Assembly (NCBI RefSeq): GCF_002006355.2
Contig: NZ_CP096980.1
Location: forward strand, 3,658,001-3,722,000
Reading direction: 5' to 3'
From: Clostridium felsineum DSM 794
Lineage (GTDB): Bacteria; Bacillota; Clostridia; Clostridiales; Clostridiaceae
Length of the DNA: 64,000 nt
How positions within the stretch are numbered: the stretch's first letter is position 1; each line of letters opens with the position of its first letter. The notes under the pieces were generated by a model. The model searched no databases. It had not been told where the DNA came from and was given only the letters and a program-made list of their open reading frames with translations. The translations under genes and the position numbers were made by a program. Below are positions 56,212-64,000 of this stretch, in pieces.

Positions 56212-57132
56212 CTACCTAATAAATAGATTAACTATTTCCATGACCAAAACTAAAAGCATTGTAACATATAAATATATTTCTACCCTTTTTCCCAGCTTGA
56301 ACTTTTTAGGATTTTTTATAAATTCCAAACCATTATAAACTAGCCATAAATATCTGATAGTTAATATTCCAATCATAAGCATAGAAATTAAATAAGCTGA
56401 GGTATTTATATAAATTTTATAAACTAATAAATTTGTTGTTATCATTTCACATAATATTACAATAAGTACAAACATAGTTGCTTTTTTATATCCAAATAAT
56501 ATTGAGTAAGTTACATATTGATTTTCATCCTCTGGTGCCTTTATTTTTCTACTTATTTCCCAAGCCAAAGCAGGAAAATATAAAGTTACACAAATCAAAA
56601 GTGTTGTTTTTGTAAATACAGGCAAATTATATTTTATGCATGCAAAAGAAATTACATAATAATCTAAAATCAATTCCACTGGATTGTGTGTAATAAGCGC
56701 CAATACTAAATTAGGTTGAATATACTTTTTAGCAAAAAACCATAAGGACATTAAAATACCATATATAATAAGTGCTGCAAAATATATTATGTTGTTCATA
56801 AATACTAAATTAAGAATTATTATTAGCGCATAATCAATTATTAATAATACCTTTAGGTCCTTTTTAGTTACTCTTCCTGATGGCAAAGCCCTACTAGGAA
56901 AATTAATTTTATCTGTTTCATAATCTTTAAATTCATCTGCAATTCTTAAGGCAAGCCAAAAACCAAATACAGTAAATACTCCAACAAACTCTTGAATACC
57001 GATAGACTTTGGTACAATATGGTTACTCAATAAGGTAATAAAATATATTTCAAAAAATAAAATCAAACTGAGGCTTCCTCTTAAAAAAGGAGGGTACATT
57101 TCCTTCAAATAAATATTTAATCTTTTAATCAT
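56212..57132 (-). CDS. UbiA-type prenyltransferase family membrane protein
   Basis: A 306-residue membrane protein with about eight to nine membrane segments. The first Asp-rich motif is D66-EFK-D70-YET-D74 followed by FPSRALPSGRV; the second is the RKIKAPEDE..YVTYSILFG block (about 190-213). Both are signature regions of UbiA enzymes, which move an isoprenoid chain from a diphosphate donor to an aromatic ring, sugar or lipid glycerol. It overlaps psd by 8 bases and has AGGAG 6 bases before ATG 57132. In a run of phospholipid genes, a lipid acceptor (as for digeranylgeranylglyceryl phosphate synthase) is plausible; a quinone role is less likely. Confidence 0.85.
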   Translation of the reverse strand: MIKRLNIYLKEMYPPFLRGSLSLILFFEIYFITLLSNHIVPKSIGIQEFVGVFTVFGFWLALRIADEFKDYETDKINFPSRALPSGRVTKKDLKVLLIIDYALIIILNLVFMNNIIYFAALIIYGILMSLWFFAKKYIQPNLVLALITHNPVELILDYYVISFACIKYNLPVFTKTTLLICVTLYFPALAWEISRKIKAPEDENQYVTYSILFGYKKATMFVLIVILCEMITTNLLVYKIYINTSAYLISMLMIGILTIRYLWLVYNGLEFIKNPKKFKLGKRVEIYLYVTMLLVLVMEIVNLFIR

Positions 57133-57997
57133 TTGCTTCTCCTATCTTTTCACCCATTTTTACTTTCGTTTCAATACCTTCTTTTGAATAGTTTAAAATA
57201 TCCTCATCAATTTTCACAATATTTTCTTTAAACAATAAAACTATCGTTGAACCTCCAAAACAAAAATATCCCTTTTCTTGTCCTCTTTTAAAGTTCTTAA
57301 TTGAATGATTTTTTATTTTACCAACTAAAAGAGCTCCTACCTCTATTTGAACTACCTCATCAAAATTTTTTGTATCTAAAATTGAATATTCCCTATGATT
57401 TTCACTATAAACCTTATATCTTTTAGCAGATATAGGTCCAACGGTATGCAGTCTACCATGTATAACCCTGTTTCCTTTAATAATGCCCTCATCTATAAAA
57501 CAATATCTATGATAATCATCTACTGTTAATCTAAAAACCAAACAAGTTCCGTTTTTATACTTTTCTGAAAGTTCATCCCCTTTTAATAATTCTGAGCAGG
57601 TATATATACTGTTTTTGATATTCATTTTCAAATCATTATCTATTTTGTAAACTAAAAGTTTAGCATCTGCTACTGATATTAAATCTTTATTTATTTTAGA
57701 AAACTTTCTTCTAGCTTGTATTATTTTTCTTGTAAAAAAATCATTAAATGAAGTGTATTCAACTTTAGGATAATCTTTCATATCAATTTCGTATTCTTTA
57801 ATAAAGGGTTCAATTTTTTTAATTGAGCCCTTACTGTTATTAAAAATCGCACTAACTCTTGAAAACACCCTTTTAGTAATAAAAATTTTCAAAAGTATGC
57901 GTCCAATATATGTATTATATAAAAATTCTAGTTGCTTACTTTTATACTGCTTTTCATAATAAATCTTTTCTGTACTTCTATCAAAAATCTTAATCAT
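57125..57997 (-). CDS. psd: Phosphatidylserine decarboxylase
   Basis: A 290-residue membrane-associated enzyme that converts phosphatidylserine to phosphatidylethanolamine using a pyruvoyl group. The self-cleavage site is CFGGSTIVLLF near the C-terminus (Ser250 becomes the pyruvoyl residue, leaving a 41-residue alpha chain). Upstream motifs include SFNDFFTRK, VSVADAK-like SVADAKLL, DDYHRYCF and HGRLHTVGPISAKR. Length fits the long bacterial form. ATG 57997 begins one base after the pssA stop with no clear ribosome site of its own, so translation is probably coupled to pssA. Confidence 0.95.
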   Translation of the reverse strand: MIKIFDRSTEKIYYEKQYKSKQLEFLYNTYIGRILLKIFITKRVFSRVSAIFNNSKGSIKKIEPFIKEYEIDMKDYPKVEYTSFNDFFTRKIIQARRKFSKINKDLISVADAKLLVYKIDNDLKMNIKNSIYTCSELLKGDELSEKYKNGTCLVFRLTVDDYHRYCFIDEGIIKGNRVIHGRLHTVGPISAKRYKVYSENHREYSILDTKNFDEVVQIEVGALLVGKIKNHSIKNFKRGQEKGYFCFGGSTIVLLFKENIVKIDEDILNYSKEGIETKVKMGEKIGEAND

Positions 57998-57998
57998 G

Positions 57999-58613
57999 CT
58001 ATTTTATAAATACTATTGCAGCTATCATAATTATAGCAAGTATAACCATAACTCCGTATGCTGCTCCTTTAGGTTTTTTTATTTTAATGTTAGCAACAAA
58101 TAAGAAAGCAACCAAAGCAATAATTATTGTATAAACTAATAGAAATAAATTTCTATTTAAGTAAAAGGATAATAGCCAAAAAAGCGGAAACACCATTGCT
58201 GCTGAGGTTACTGGAAGTCCACTGTAATAATCCACAGGTTTATCCCTATTAGTATCCATAACCTTTATATTAAAAAATCCCAATCGAGTAATTGCTGCTA
58301 TTGTAAGTAATGTATAAATAATTATATGATACCACTTATTTAATCCCATTCCATAAAATATTGCTATAGGTAATGCTGAGAAACACACTACATCTGCCAA
58401 CGAATCAAGTTGTATTCCAAATAATTTTTCTTCTTCAGTTCTTTTACACGCTCTAGCAACCTTCCCATCAAAAAGATCACAAACTCCAGCCACAACTAAA
58501 CACAACATTGCATACCTAATACTGTGCTTTCCCGCTAAATACACTCCAAACATTGCTGATATTATTCCTAAATAAGTTATAATTACTGATCTATTATATA
58601 TTCCTATAAACAT
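57999..58613 (-). CDS. pssA: CDP-alcohol phosphatidyltransferase (phosphatidylserine synthase)
   Basis: A 204-residue membrane enzyme with six membrane segments. The family motif is complete: DLFDG (46-50), AR (53-54), then G66, D70 and D74; the eleven-residue gap between AR and G is the serine-synthase type rather than the shorter glycerol-phosphate type. It should transfer serine to a CDP-activated lipid. It overlaps the upstream gene by 10 bases; ATG 58613 has a GGAGGG site 7 bases upstream. Directly followed by psd, completing ethanolamine lipid synthesis. Confidence 0.93.
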   Translation of the reverse strand: MFIGIYNRSVIITYLGIISAMFGVYLAGKHSIRYAMLCLVVAGVCDLFDGKVARACKRTEEEKLFGIQLDSLADVVCFSALPIAIFYGMGLNKWYHIIIYTLLTIAAITRLGFFNIKVMDTNRDKPVDYYSGLPVTSAAMVFPLFWLLSFYLNRNLFLLVYTIIIALVAFLFVANIKIKKPKGAAYGVMVILAIIMIAAIVFIK

Positions 58614-61129
58614 GCTTTTCCCTCCTCTAAAATAGTAACTTCACCTGTTGTACCATTGATTGAAATTTTACTGCCATCCTTGATTAATTTTGTAGCATTA
58701 TATGCACATACTATGCATGGAATACCATATTCCCTAGAAACAATTGCAGCATGACATAATAGTCCACCATACTCTGTAACAATACCTTTTAACATTGCAA
58801 ATTTACTTGTCCAACCTGTATCTATAAATTTTGTTATTAATATATCGTCTACCTGCAATCTTTCTATTTCATCTAAACTTTCTACTACTCTAGCAGTTCC
58901 TGTAACAATACCATTATTACATCCAACTCCAACAATATCAGTACTGCTGCTTTTCTCTTTTAAATCTATTCCTTCAAACTTACAACCAATCTCATTTTCA
59001 TTTTCAAAATTTCTAAATGAATTATAGTATTTCCTATTTCTTATGATTATAGACCTTATATCCTTATCACTTTTCTTTCCATCTATAAAATCCCATATAT
59101 CAAAAATTTTCAAATACCATATGTCCTCTTCTTTGTCTATAATTCCATTTTGTTTGTATAATTCAGCAAGTTTTAAGGTATAAATTCTAACTACATAATA
59201 AATTTTTGTAGTTATATCTCTAAATTCCTCACGCCACCACAGCATTTCTCTCATATCTTTAACTTCTGAAATAAACTTAGAATATTTTCTATTAGATACT
59301 TTACTTTTAAGTTTTTCAAGCTGCTTAAAATATTTTTTTTGCTGACTTTTTTTATCTTCTTTTGGGTTATAACTATCATCCAAAAGCATAGTATCCTTGA
59401 ACATTTTTATAACAGTTTCTATATCCTCACAGTAGCATGGATAAGTAACATCTAGTTCTTTTTTAGAATGATACCCATAAGCCTTAATATAATTCTTGAA
59501 CTGCGGAATAAAGTACTTTTTACATTCTTTTTCATATTGTCTTTTTATTTCAACTATACTTGATTCATTCCAAAATTCAAAGCTCTCTTTATCTTTAAGT
59601 ATATCCCTAGTCATATCCCACATATCATAAAAAGGACGCAAGTGTGATACGCCATCTAATCCACTAATCAAATCCAAGTATTCACTTTTATCAACATACT
59701 TCAATAATTTATCCCTAAAAATTGTCTGATGAACAGTATTTATAAATATTTGCCAAAAATACGTTCCTTGACTTTTTAAATAGTCCTTTTTAATAAGCGT
59801 ATACCAAATATTTTCAAATTCTTTAAGTGAATATATATTTTCGTCTTTTATGTATTTATCATATTTTTCTAATATATCTTTTCTATACTCTACAATATTA
59901 TTATTTTGATCTTTTAGGATTTTTCTCTGATTTAGTGCTATTTTAATTACATTTAAAATTGTTTTAGGCGTTATTTTAGTTGTATGTCCATCTCCCGTAT
60001 AGGTAATCTTAACTCCAAATTCATTATCAAAGTCTATCTCCTTATATCCAGGAATTTTTGCCATTGCCTTCTTTACAACACTCATGTTCCAATAAGGCCG
60101 TCCAAAAAACATATCTCCTAACTTTCTCAACTCTTTTTCTTTTAGGATCTTTGATTGTACTATAAATTTTTTTAATACAGTTTCCCAAATATATTCATAC
60201 AAACTCCACATAGCTGGTGTACATACCGAGGCAGAAACTCCACTATCTTTAAAATTAGCTGTTGTCCACTCATCTTTTATTTTTGAATACTTAATCTTTG
60301 TAATAGCTCTAACCTGCAAAATATATAGCTTATTCTTCTCTATTGCAAATTCAATATCTGAAGGGTATCCAAGATATGTTTGTATGTCTAATGCCGTACT
60401 TGTAAGTTCTTTGAGTTCTTCCTCATTTAACAAACGATTGGTTTTATTATAATCGTATTTATCCTCAAACCAATTATATATATACCTCTCTGGTATTACT
60501 TGTCCACTTACTATTGACTCTCCCAAGCCTTCTGCCGTTTCTATAACTATTTCTTTATCAATTCCGGTTATAGGATTTACAGTAAAAGCTATTCCACTTT
60601 TCTCTGCCTCTATCATCTCTTGAATTACAATTGCCATTTGAAGATCTTTTAAATCCAGCTTATTATCTACAAAATAAGACAATACGACTTCTGTGTACAT
60701 GGATTTATAGCACCCAAGAATAGCTTTTTTTATATCCTTAATTCCTTCTACATTTAAAAAAGTTGAATACTGTCCAGCAAAAGAAAAATCCTCTAAATCT
60801 TCTTTTAATCCACTACTTCTAACTGCATATTTTGTTCCTTTTTTTAATTTCTTCTCTATTTCTTTTATTATACTGTCTTGAATTATCAAATTCTCAAAAA
60901 TTTTAAACAAACTACAACTTTTACTAGCTATATTAGATTTATCTATATCTTTTAATATTTCTTCTATTTCTTCTCTTTTTTCATTATGAGAAATGATTTC
61001 TGTATATGTATTACTGTCTATAACAAAGCCATCTGGAACTCTAAAACCTTGTTTTTTCATTTTCATTAGAAACTTAGCTTTATTACCAAACTTTTTAGAT
61101 AGCTCCCCTTCACCAATATCAAAAATCAT
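58604..61129 (-). CDS. PEP synthase/rifampin-phosphotransferase-like enzyme, copy 2
   Basis: An 841-residue paralogue of the enzyme at 53647-56202 with the same three parts: ATP-binding domain (FGNKAKFLMKMKKQGFRVPD, YAVRSSGLKEDLEDFSFAGQ, SGIAFTVNPITG, EFAIEKNKLYILQVRAIT), divergent helical middle (about 300-715) and a His domain with YGGLLCHAAIVSREYGIPC (His about 793). No PEP-binding barrel. Middle-domain divergence between the two copies suggests different acceptors. Two start ATGs exist (61138 and 61129); I prefer 61129 because AGGAG is 9 bases before it, while it abuts 61138. It follows the CarS-like gene by a few bases. Confidence 0.88.
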   Translation of the reverse strand: MIFDIGEGELSKKFGNKAKFLMKMKKQGFRVPDGFVIDSNTYTEIISHNEKREEIEEILKDIDKSNIASKSCSLFKIFENLIIQDSIIKEIEKKLKKGTKYAVRSSGLKEDLEDFSFAGQYSTFLNVEGIKDIKKAILGCYKSMYTEVVLSYFVDNKLDLKDLQMAIVIQEMIEAEKSGIAFTVNPITGIDKEIVIETAEGLGESIVSGQVIPERYIYNWFEDKYDYNKTNRLLNEEELKELTSTALDIQTYLGYPSDIEFAIEKNKLYILQVRAITKIKYSKIKDEWTTANFKDSGVSASVCTPAMWSLYEYIWETVLKKFIVQSKILKEKELRKLGDMFFGRPYWNMSVVKKAMAKIPGYKEIDFDNEFGVKITYTGDGHTTKITPKTILNVIKIALNQRKILKDQNNNIVEYRKDILEKYDKYIKDENIYSLKEFENIWYTLIKKDYLKSQGTYFWQIFINTVHQTIFRDKLLKYVDKSEYLDLISGLDGVSHLRPFYDMWDMTRDILKDKESFEFWNESSIVEIKRQYEKECKKYFIPQFKNYIKAYGYHSKKELDVTYPCYCEDIETVIKMFKDTMLLDDSYNPKEDKKSQQKKYFKQLEKLKSKVSNRKYSKFISEVKDMREMLWWREEFRDITTKIYYVVRIYTLKLAELYKQNGIIDKEEDIWYLKIFDIWDFIDGKKSDKDIRSIIIRNRKYYNSFRNFENENEIGCKFEGIDLKEKSSSTDIVGVGCNNGIVTGTARVVESLDEIERLQVDDILITKFIDTGWTSKFAMLKGIVTEYGGLLCHAAIVSREYGIPCIVCAYNATKLIKDGSKISINGTTGEVTILEEGKACL

Positions 61130-61141
61130 GTTTTCCATCTC

Positions 61142-61729
61142 CTAAATATTTTTCTTTAGTTTTAATATATACAATAAAACATTAAGTACATAATGAGTAA
61201 CTCCACCTAGGAGTACGCACACCAAATAATAACCTAATGTCATTGGATTAAACAAACTAATTACAAAGGCACAGCCCAATATGGAATCCACTTGATCAAT
61301 TATTACAAAAATAAATCCATTTACTTTATTAATAGATTCTCCTGGAGCAATTCCCACTCTTCTCTTAAAAAAGCTATTGGGTAGTTCACACAAAGCATAC
61401 GCAAGTCCAAGAAATATGCCTAACAGAATATTAAACATAAGTGTATTAGAATGAGATTTATAGACTAGATTATTTTCATATAAAACCTTATAATTTCCAC
61501 AAATAATTCCCCAAATAATAGAAGAAACTGCACCAAAAAAGCACATGCCAATAAATCCCTTCCAGGTTTTATTATTTCCAAACAACCTTTTACCATCTTT
61601 TAAAATTATATTGTTATCTATAGGATGTCTTAGAGTTTTAAATACCGGAAATTTCACAAATATCATATTTAGTATTCCTGCTAAAATTACGGGTAATAGT
61701 GTTATATACATTTCTAAAATAGATTTCAC
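61142..61729 (-). CDS. CDP-archaeol synthase (CarS)-like CTP transferase
   Basis: A 195-residue membrane protein with about five membrane segments. The conserved cytidylyltransferase block DGKRLFGNNKTWKGFIG (45-61), then PNSFFKRRVGIAPGES (about 119-134) and IDQVDSILG, match the DUF46/CarS family that activates archaeol phosphate with CTP in archaea; bacterial members are known and are distant relatives of CdsA. Start GTG 61729 has AAGGAAA 8 bases upstream; no better ATG is nearby. It is the first gene of the operon, so a CDP-activated lipid would feed pssA. Whether the substrate is ether, isoprenoid or ordinary diacyl lipid is not shown by the sequence. Confidence 0.82.
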   Translation of the reverse strand: MKSILEMYITLLPVILAGILNMIFVKFPVFKTLRHPIDNNIILKDGKRLFGNNKTWKGFIGMCFFGAVSSIIWGIICGNYKVLYENNLVYKSHSNTLMFNILLGIFLGLAYALCELPNSFFKRRVGIAPGESINKVNGFIFVIIDQVDSILGCAFVISLFNPMTLGYYLVCVLLGGVTHYVLNVLLYILKLKKNI

Positions 61730-61813
61730 TTATAATTTCCTTTCAAAATCTTTTTAAATTTCTATATATATACAATTTTTTTATAAAAAACATTATAATT
61801 CCACAGTTTGTTT

Positions 61814-61842
61814 ATACTAATACATTTCGCGGTTTTTGTCAA
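61814..61842 (-). promoter_or_regulatory. Promoter of the lipid operon
   Basis: On the minus strand TTGACA (61842-61837), 17-base spacer, TAGTAT (61819-61814), about 85 bases before the GTG start of the first gene. Confidence 0.7.
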
Positions 61843-61864
61843 GTTATAGTTCTCTTGTATAAAA

Positions 61865-61907
61865 AAGTGTAGTAGGCTTAGAATCTTATATCCAGCCTAC
61901 TACACTT
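61865..61907 (-). terminator. Terminator of the alcohol dehydrogenase gene
   Basis: 14-bp perfect stem (AAGTGTAGTAGGCT with AGCCTACTACACTT) followed on the minus strand by TTTTTTAT; about 90 bases past the stop. Confidence 0.9.
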
Positions 61908-61995
61908 AGATTTACCAATTTATATATTCTTTATTTTTTACAAAAATATTTTTCAAAATATAGTTTTATTCAATTTTTAATAAAATCTTTGTTTT

Positions 61996-63156
61996 TTATA
62001 TACACATTTCCAAAATTTTATATACATCATCTTTGTTTAGTGCAACATAGGCTTCATTTAAATTTCCATGTATAACAGCAGCCCTTGCCATTTCTTCAAA
62101 ATTTGTATTGTCTATTTGGAGCTCACTTAAAGTCATAGGTATACCACACATCTTAAAGAATTCTTCTGTTTTATCTATAGCTTTTCTTGCCAATTCAAAT
62201 TTGTCCTCTTCTAATTTTAAATTCCATACATTTATTCCGTAATCCACAAACTTATTCACTGTTTTTTCACTTAAGATATATCTCATCCATCTTGGAGTAA
62301 GTATTGCAAGTCCTATACCATGTGTAATATCATAAAAAGCACTCAATTCATGTTCAATAGGATGACAAGTCCAAGCTCCACCTTTTCCACTTCCTAAAAG
62401 TCCATTAAGTGCCATAGAACTTGCCCACATTATATTAGCTCGTGCCTCATAATTTTCAGGTTCTTTTAAAGCTATTGGACAATACTTTATGCAGGTTTCA
62501 AGTAATCCTTCTGCAAACCTGTCTTGTACAAAAGCATCCTTAGTTTTATTAAAATATGCTTCAAATATATGTGACATTATATCTGCACAACCTGCTGCTG
62601 TTTGAATTTTGGGTACAGAATATGTGTATTCTGGATCTAAAAACGATGCTTTAGGTATCATTTTTGTAGATGCTGTACCTAACTTTTCTTTTGTCTTCAT
62701 ATTTGAAATAACAGCATTTTTATTCATTTCAGAGCCAGTTGCTGCCATAGTAAGTACTGTTACAATAGGAAGCACTTTATCTATTTTACTTGGTGTAGTT
62801 ACTATATCCCAAGCATCTTTTTCATAGTAATGAGCTGCTGCTATAACCTTTGAACAATCAATTGTACTTCCTCCACCTACTGCCAATATAACATCTACCT
62901 TATTTTCCCTTGAAAGCTCTACACCATGTCTTACTGTTTCAATTCTAGGATTTGGTTCTATACCACTTAATTCTACAACATTAAAGTCCTTTAATAATTC
63001 TTTAACCTTACTATAAATACCATTTCTTTTTATACTTCCTCCGCCATAAGTTAGAAGTACACTTTTTCCGTACCTTTTTAAAACTTCCGGAAGTCTTTCT
63101 ATTTGTCCTTTTCCAAATAACATTTCTGTGTATGCATTAAATATAAAATTATTCAC
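61996..63156 (-). CDS. Iron-containing alcohol dehydrogenase (butanol dehydrogenase type)
   Basis: A 386-residue group III (iron-dependent) alcohol dehydrogenase. NAD(P)-binding GGGS and GGGSTIDCSK (about 94-103), TMAATGSEM (about 136-144), and metal ligands D192 and H196 (AAGCADIMSH), H265 (CHPIEHE) and H279 (DITHG) are all present. Length and sequence are close to the C. acetobutylicum BdhA/BdhB enzymes as I recall them, which reduce butyraldehyde or acetaldehyde to alcohol with NAD(P)H. Start GTG 63156 follows GGGGGAT. It is single-gene and would pair functionally with the pdc product, acetaldehyde. Confidence 0.93.
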   Translation of the reverse strand: MNNFIFNAYTEMLFGKGQIERLPEVLKRYGKSVLLTYGGGSIKRNGIYSKVKELLKDFNVVELSGIEPNPRIETVRHGVELSRENKVDVILAVGGGSTIDCSKVIAAAHYYEKDAWDIVTTPSKIDKVLPIVTVLTMAATGSEMNKNAVISNMKTKEKLGTASTKMIPKASFLDPEYTYSVPKIQTAAGCADIMSHIFEAYFNKTKDAFVQDRFAEGLLETCIKYCPIALKEPENYEARANIMWASSMALNGLLGSGKGGAWTCHPIEHELSAFYDITHGIGLAILTPRWMRYILSEKTVNKFVDYGINVWNLKLEEDKFELARKAIDKTEEFFKMCGIPMTLSELQIDNTNFEEMARAAVIHGNLNEAYVALNKDDVYKILEMCI

Positions 63157-63200
63157 ATCTAATCCCCCTTATCATATCTAATCAATTTTATACTAAAACA

Positions 63201-63241
63201 AAAGAATTTATAAGTAAAGTAATATCACTCATAAATTCTTT
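63201..63241 (-). terminator. Terminator overlapping the end of alr
   Basis: 11-bp perfect stem (AAAGAATTTAT with ATAAATTCTTT); one arm includes the last alr codons, and a TTTTG tail follows on the minus strand. Confidence 0.65.
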
Positions 63242-64000
63242 CTACTCTTTTTCCTATATTACAAACAAATTCATAGTTAAAGCTTCCTGCCATATAGGCT
63301 AATTCTTCAACAGTTATTGTATTTTCACCATCTTTACCTATTAGAGTAACTGTATCTTCTATATTTACATTTTCTATATCAGTAACATCTACCATCATTT
63401 GATCCATACATATCCTTCCAACGATATTTGCATATTTACCATGGATTAATACCTTTCCCTTTGACGAAAGAGCTCTCATATATCCATCTGCATATCCAAT
63501 AGAAACAGTTGCAAGCTTAACCTCACCTTTTGTAATGTAAGTCTTTCCGTAACTTACACCTTCACCTTTATTAACACTTGAAATATTAATTACATGAGCC
63601 TTCCACTCTAATGCTGGTTTTAAATTTACAGCCTCTTTATGGACTTCCTCTGAGGGATATAACCCATAAGTTATTATTCCACTTCTAACCATATTAAGAT
63701 AGTGATCATCAAAATCAACAATTCCTGCACTATTACAAACATGTTTAAGTGGTATCTTTATTTTTTCTTTCTCTAGCATATCTATAAATTTATCATATTT
63801 TTTCTTTTGAAGCTTTGTGTAGTTCTTGTCCTTTTCATCTGCACATGAAAAATGAGTAAATACACCTTCAATATCTATATTCTTCATACTCTCAATTTTA
63901 TTTATATCAGAAATGCTTTTTTCATTCACTTTAAATCCAATCCTATTCATTCCTGTTTCCACTGCTAAATGAACTTTTATTTTTTCTTTGCAGTTTTCTA
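63225..64000 (-). CDS. alr: Alanine racemase, C-terminal part (runs off the window)
   Basis: About 258 C-terminal codons of a PLP-dependent racemase that makes D-alanine for the cell wall. The frame continues upstream to the edge (KIKVHLAVETGMNRIGF precedes the visible ATG-like codons), so it is not a 245-residue protein. Seen here are RSGIITYGLYPS (about the substrate loop), GVSYGKTY with the catalytic tyrosine, SIGYADGY, GRICMDQMMVD and a GKRVERIYE end. The PLP-binding lysine lies outside the window. It is upstream of the alcohol dehydrogenase gene on the same strand, with a hairpin between. Confidence 0.95.
   Translation of the reverse strand, partial: ENCKEKIKVHLAVETGMNRIGFKVNEKSISDINKIESMKNIDIEGVFTHFSCADEKDKNYTKLQKKKYDKFIDMLEKEKIKIPLKHVCNSAGIVDFDDHYLNMVRSGIITYGLYPSEEVHKEAVNLKPALEWKAHVINISSVNKGEGVSYGKTYITKGEVKLATVSIGYADGYMRALSSKGKVLIHGKYANIVGRICMDQMMVDVTDIENVNIEDTVTLIGKDGENTITVEELAYMAGSFNYEFVCNIGKRVERIYE

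Noticed and set aside
56212..57132. UbiA gene as a menaquinone or heme O biosynthesis enzyme
   Set aside because: No quinone or heme genes are nearby and it is embedded in phospholipid genes; substrate stays open but this reading has no support here.
53647..61129. True phosphoenolpyruvate synthase or pyruvate phosphate dikinase
   Set aside because: Both proteins end at the phosphohistidine domain and have no C-terminal PEP/pyruvate barrel, so the classic reaction is unlikely.

Overview
The window is a low-GC, Gram-positive, anaerobic clostridial chromosome segment. The evidence is very AT-rich DNA, strong AGGAGG-type ribosome binding sites, frequent TTG/GTG starts, a class II fructose-bisphosphate aldolase, an iron-dependent butanol-type alcohol dehydrogenase, a pyruvate decarboxylase and secreted pectate lyases and cellulases. 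From memory, the order aldolase, two GH5 endoglucanases, PRPP synthetase, and the PEP-synthase-like, pssA and psd genes recall the Clostridium acetobutylicum chromosome. A pectinolytic relative in that group is my best guess; this is inference, not a database match.

Layout. 1-63: start of a YhcH/YjgK-type gene cut by the window edge. 272-3614 (minus): a PadR-regulated ABC-2 exporter with a repeated palindromic operator. 3939-5503: an orphan protein and a lipoprotein. 5810-9589 (plus): fructose-bisphosphate aldolase and two tandem GH5 cellulases. 9619-12749 (minus): a one-cysteine thioredoxin-fold protein, a TetR regulator, a YwqG-like protein and a PRPP synthetase. 13053-35033 (minus): two giant secreted proteins (2871 and 4356 residues). 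Each is built from GLUG-rich modules, then 24 or 22 fibronectin type III repeats, one cohesin-like domain and one dockerin. 35425-40137 (plus): two near-duplicate alpha/beta hydrolases, a chemotaxis receptor and an atypical ketoacyl synthase III. 40179-46077 (minus): a Maf-type protein, an Ig-like-repeat secreted protein split by one in-frame stop codon, and a zinc-dependent phospholipase C-like protein. 46235-52101 (minus): PL9 pectate lyase, cold-shock protein, pyruvate decarboxylase and PL1 pectate lyase. 52575-61729 (minus): a tightly packed seven-gene lipid operon. 61996-64000 (minus): iron alcohol dehydrogenase and the 3' part of alanine racemase.

How the parts work together. The secreted cellulases, pectate lyases and giant FN3 proteins form a plant-polymer-facing toolkit; aldolase, pyruvate decarboxylase and alcohol dehydrogenase sit in sugar fermentation. 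A perfect catabolite-repression (cre) match lies upstream of the PL9 lyase and a related palindrome upstream of the PL1 lyase.

The least conventional part is the operon at 52575-61729. It puts a CDP-archaeol-synthase-like (CarS) protein, a CDP-alcohol phosphatidyltransferase, a phosphatidylserine decarboxylase and a UbiA-type prenyltransferase together with two rifampin-phosphotransferase-like ATP/phosphohistidine enzymes and a GNAT-like protein. Four of the seven parallel the late steps of archaeal ether-phospholipid synthesis, so an unusual isoprenoid or modified ethanolamine lipid is a reasonable but unproven hypothesis. The two giant proteins, each carrying both halves of a cohesin-dockerin pair, are the second candidate for an undescribed system.
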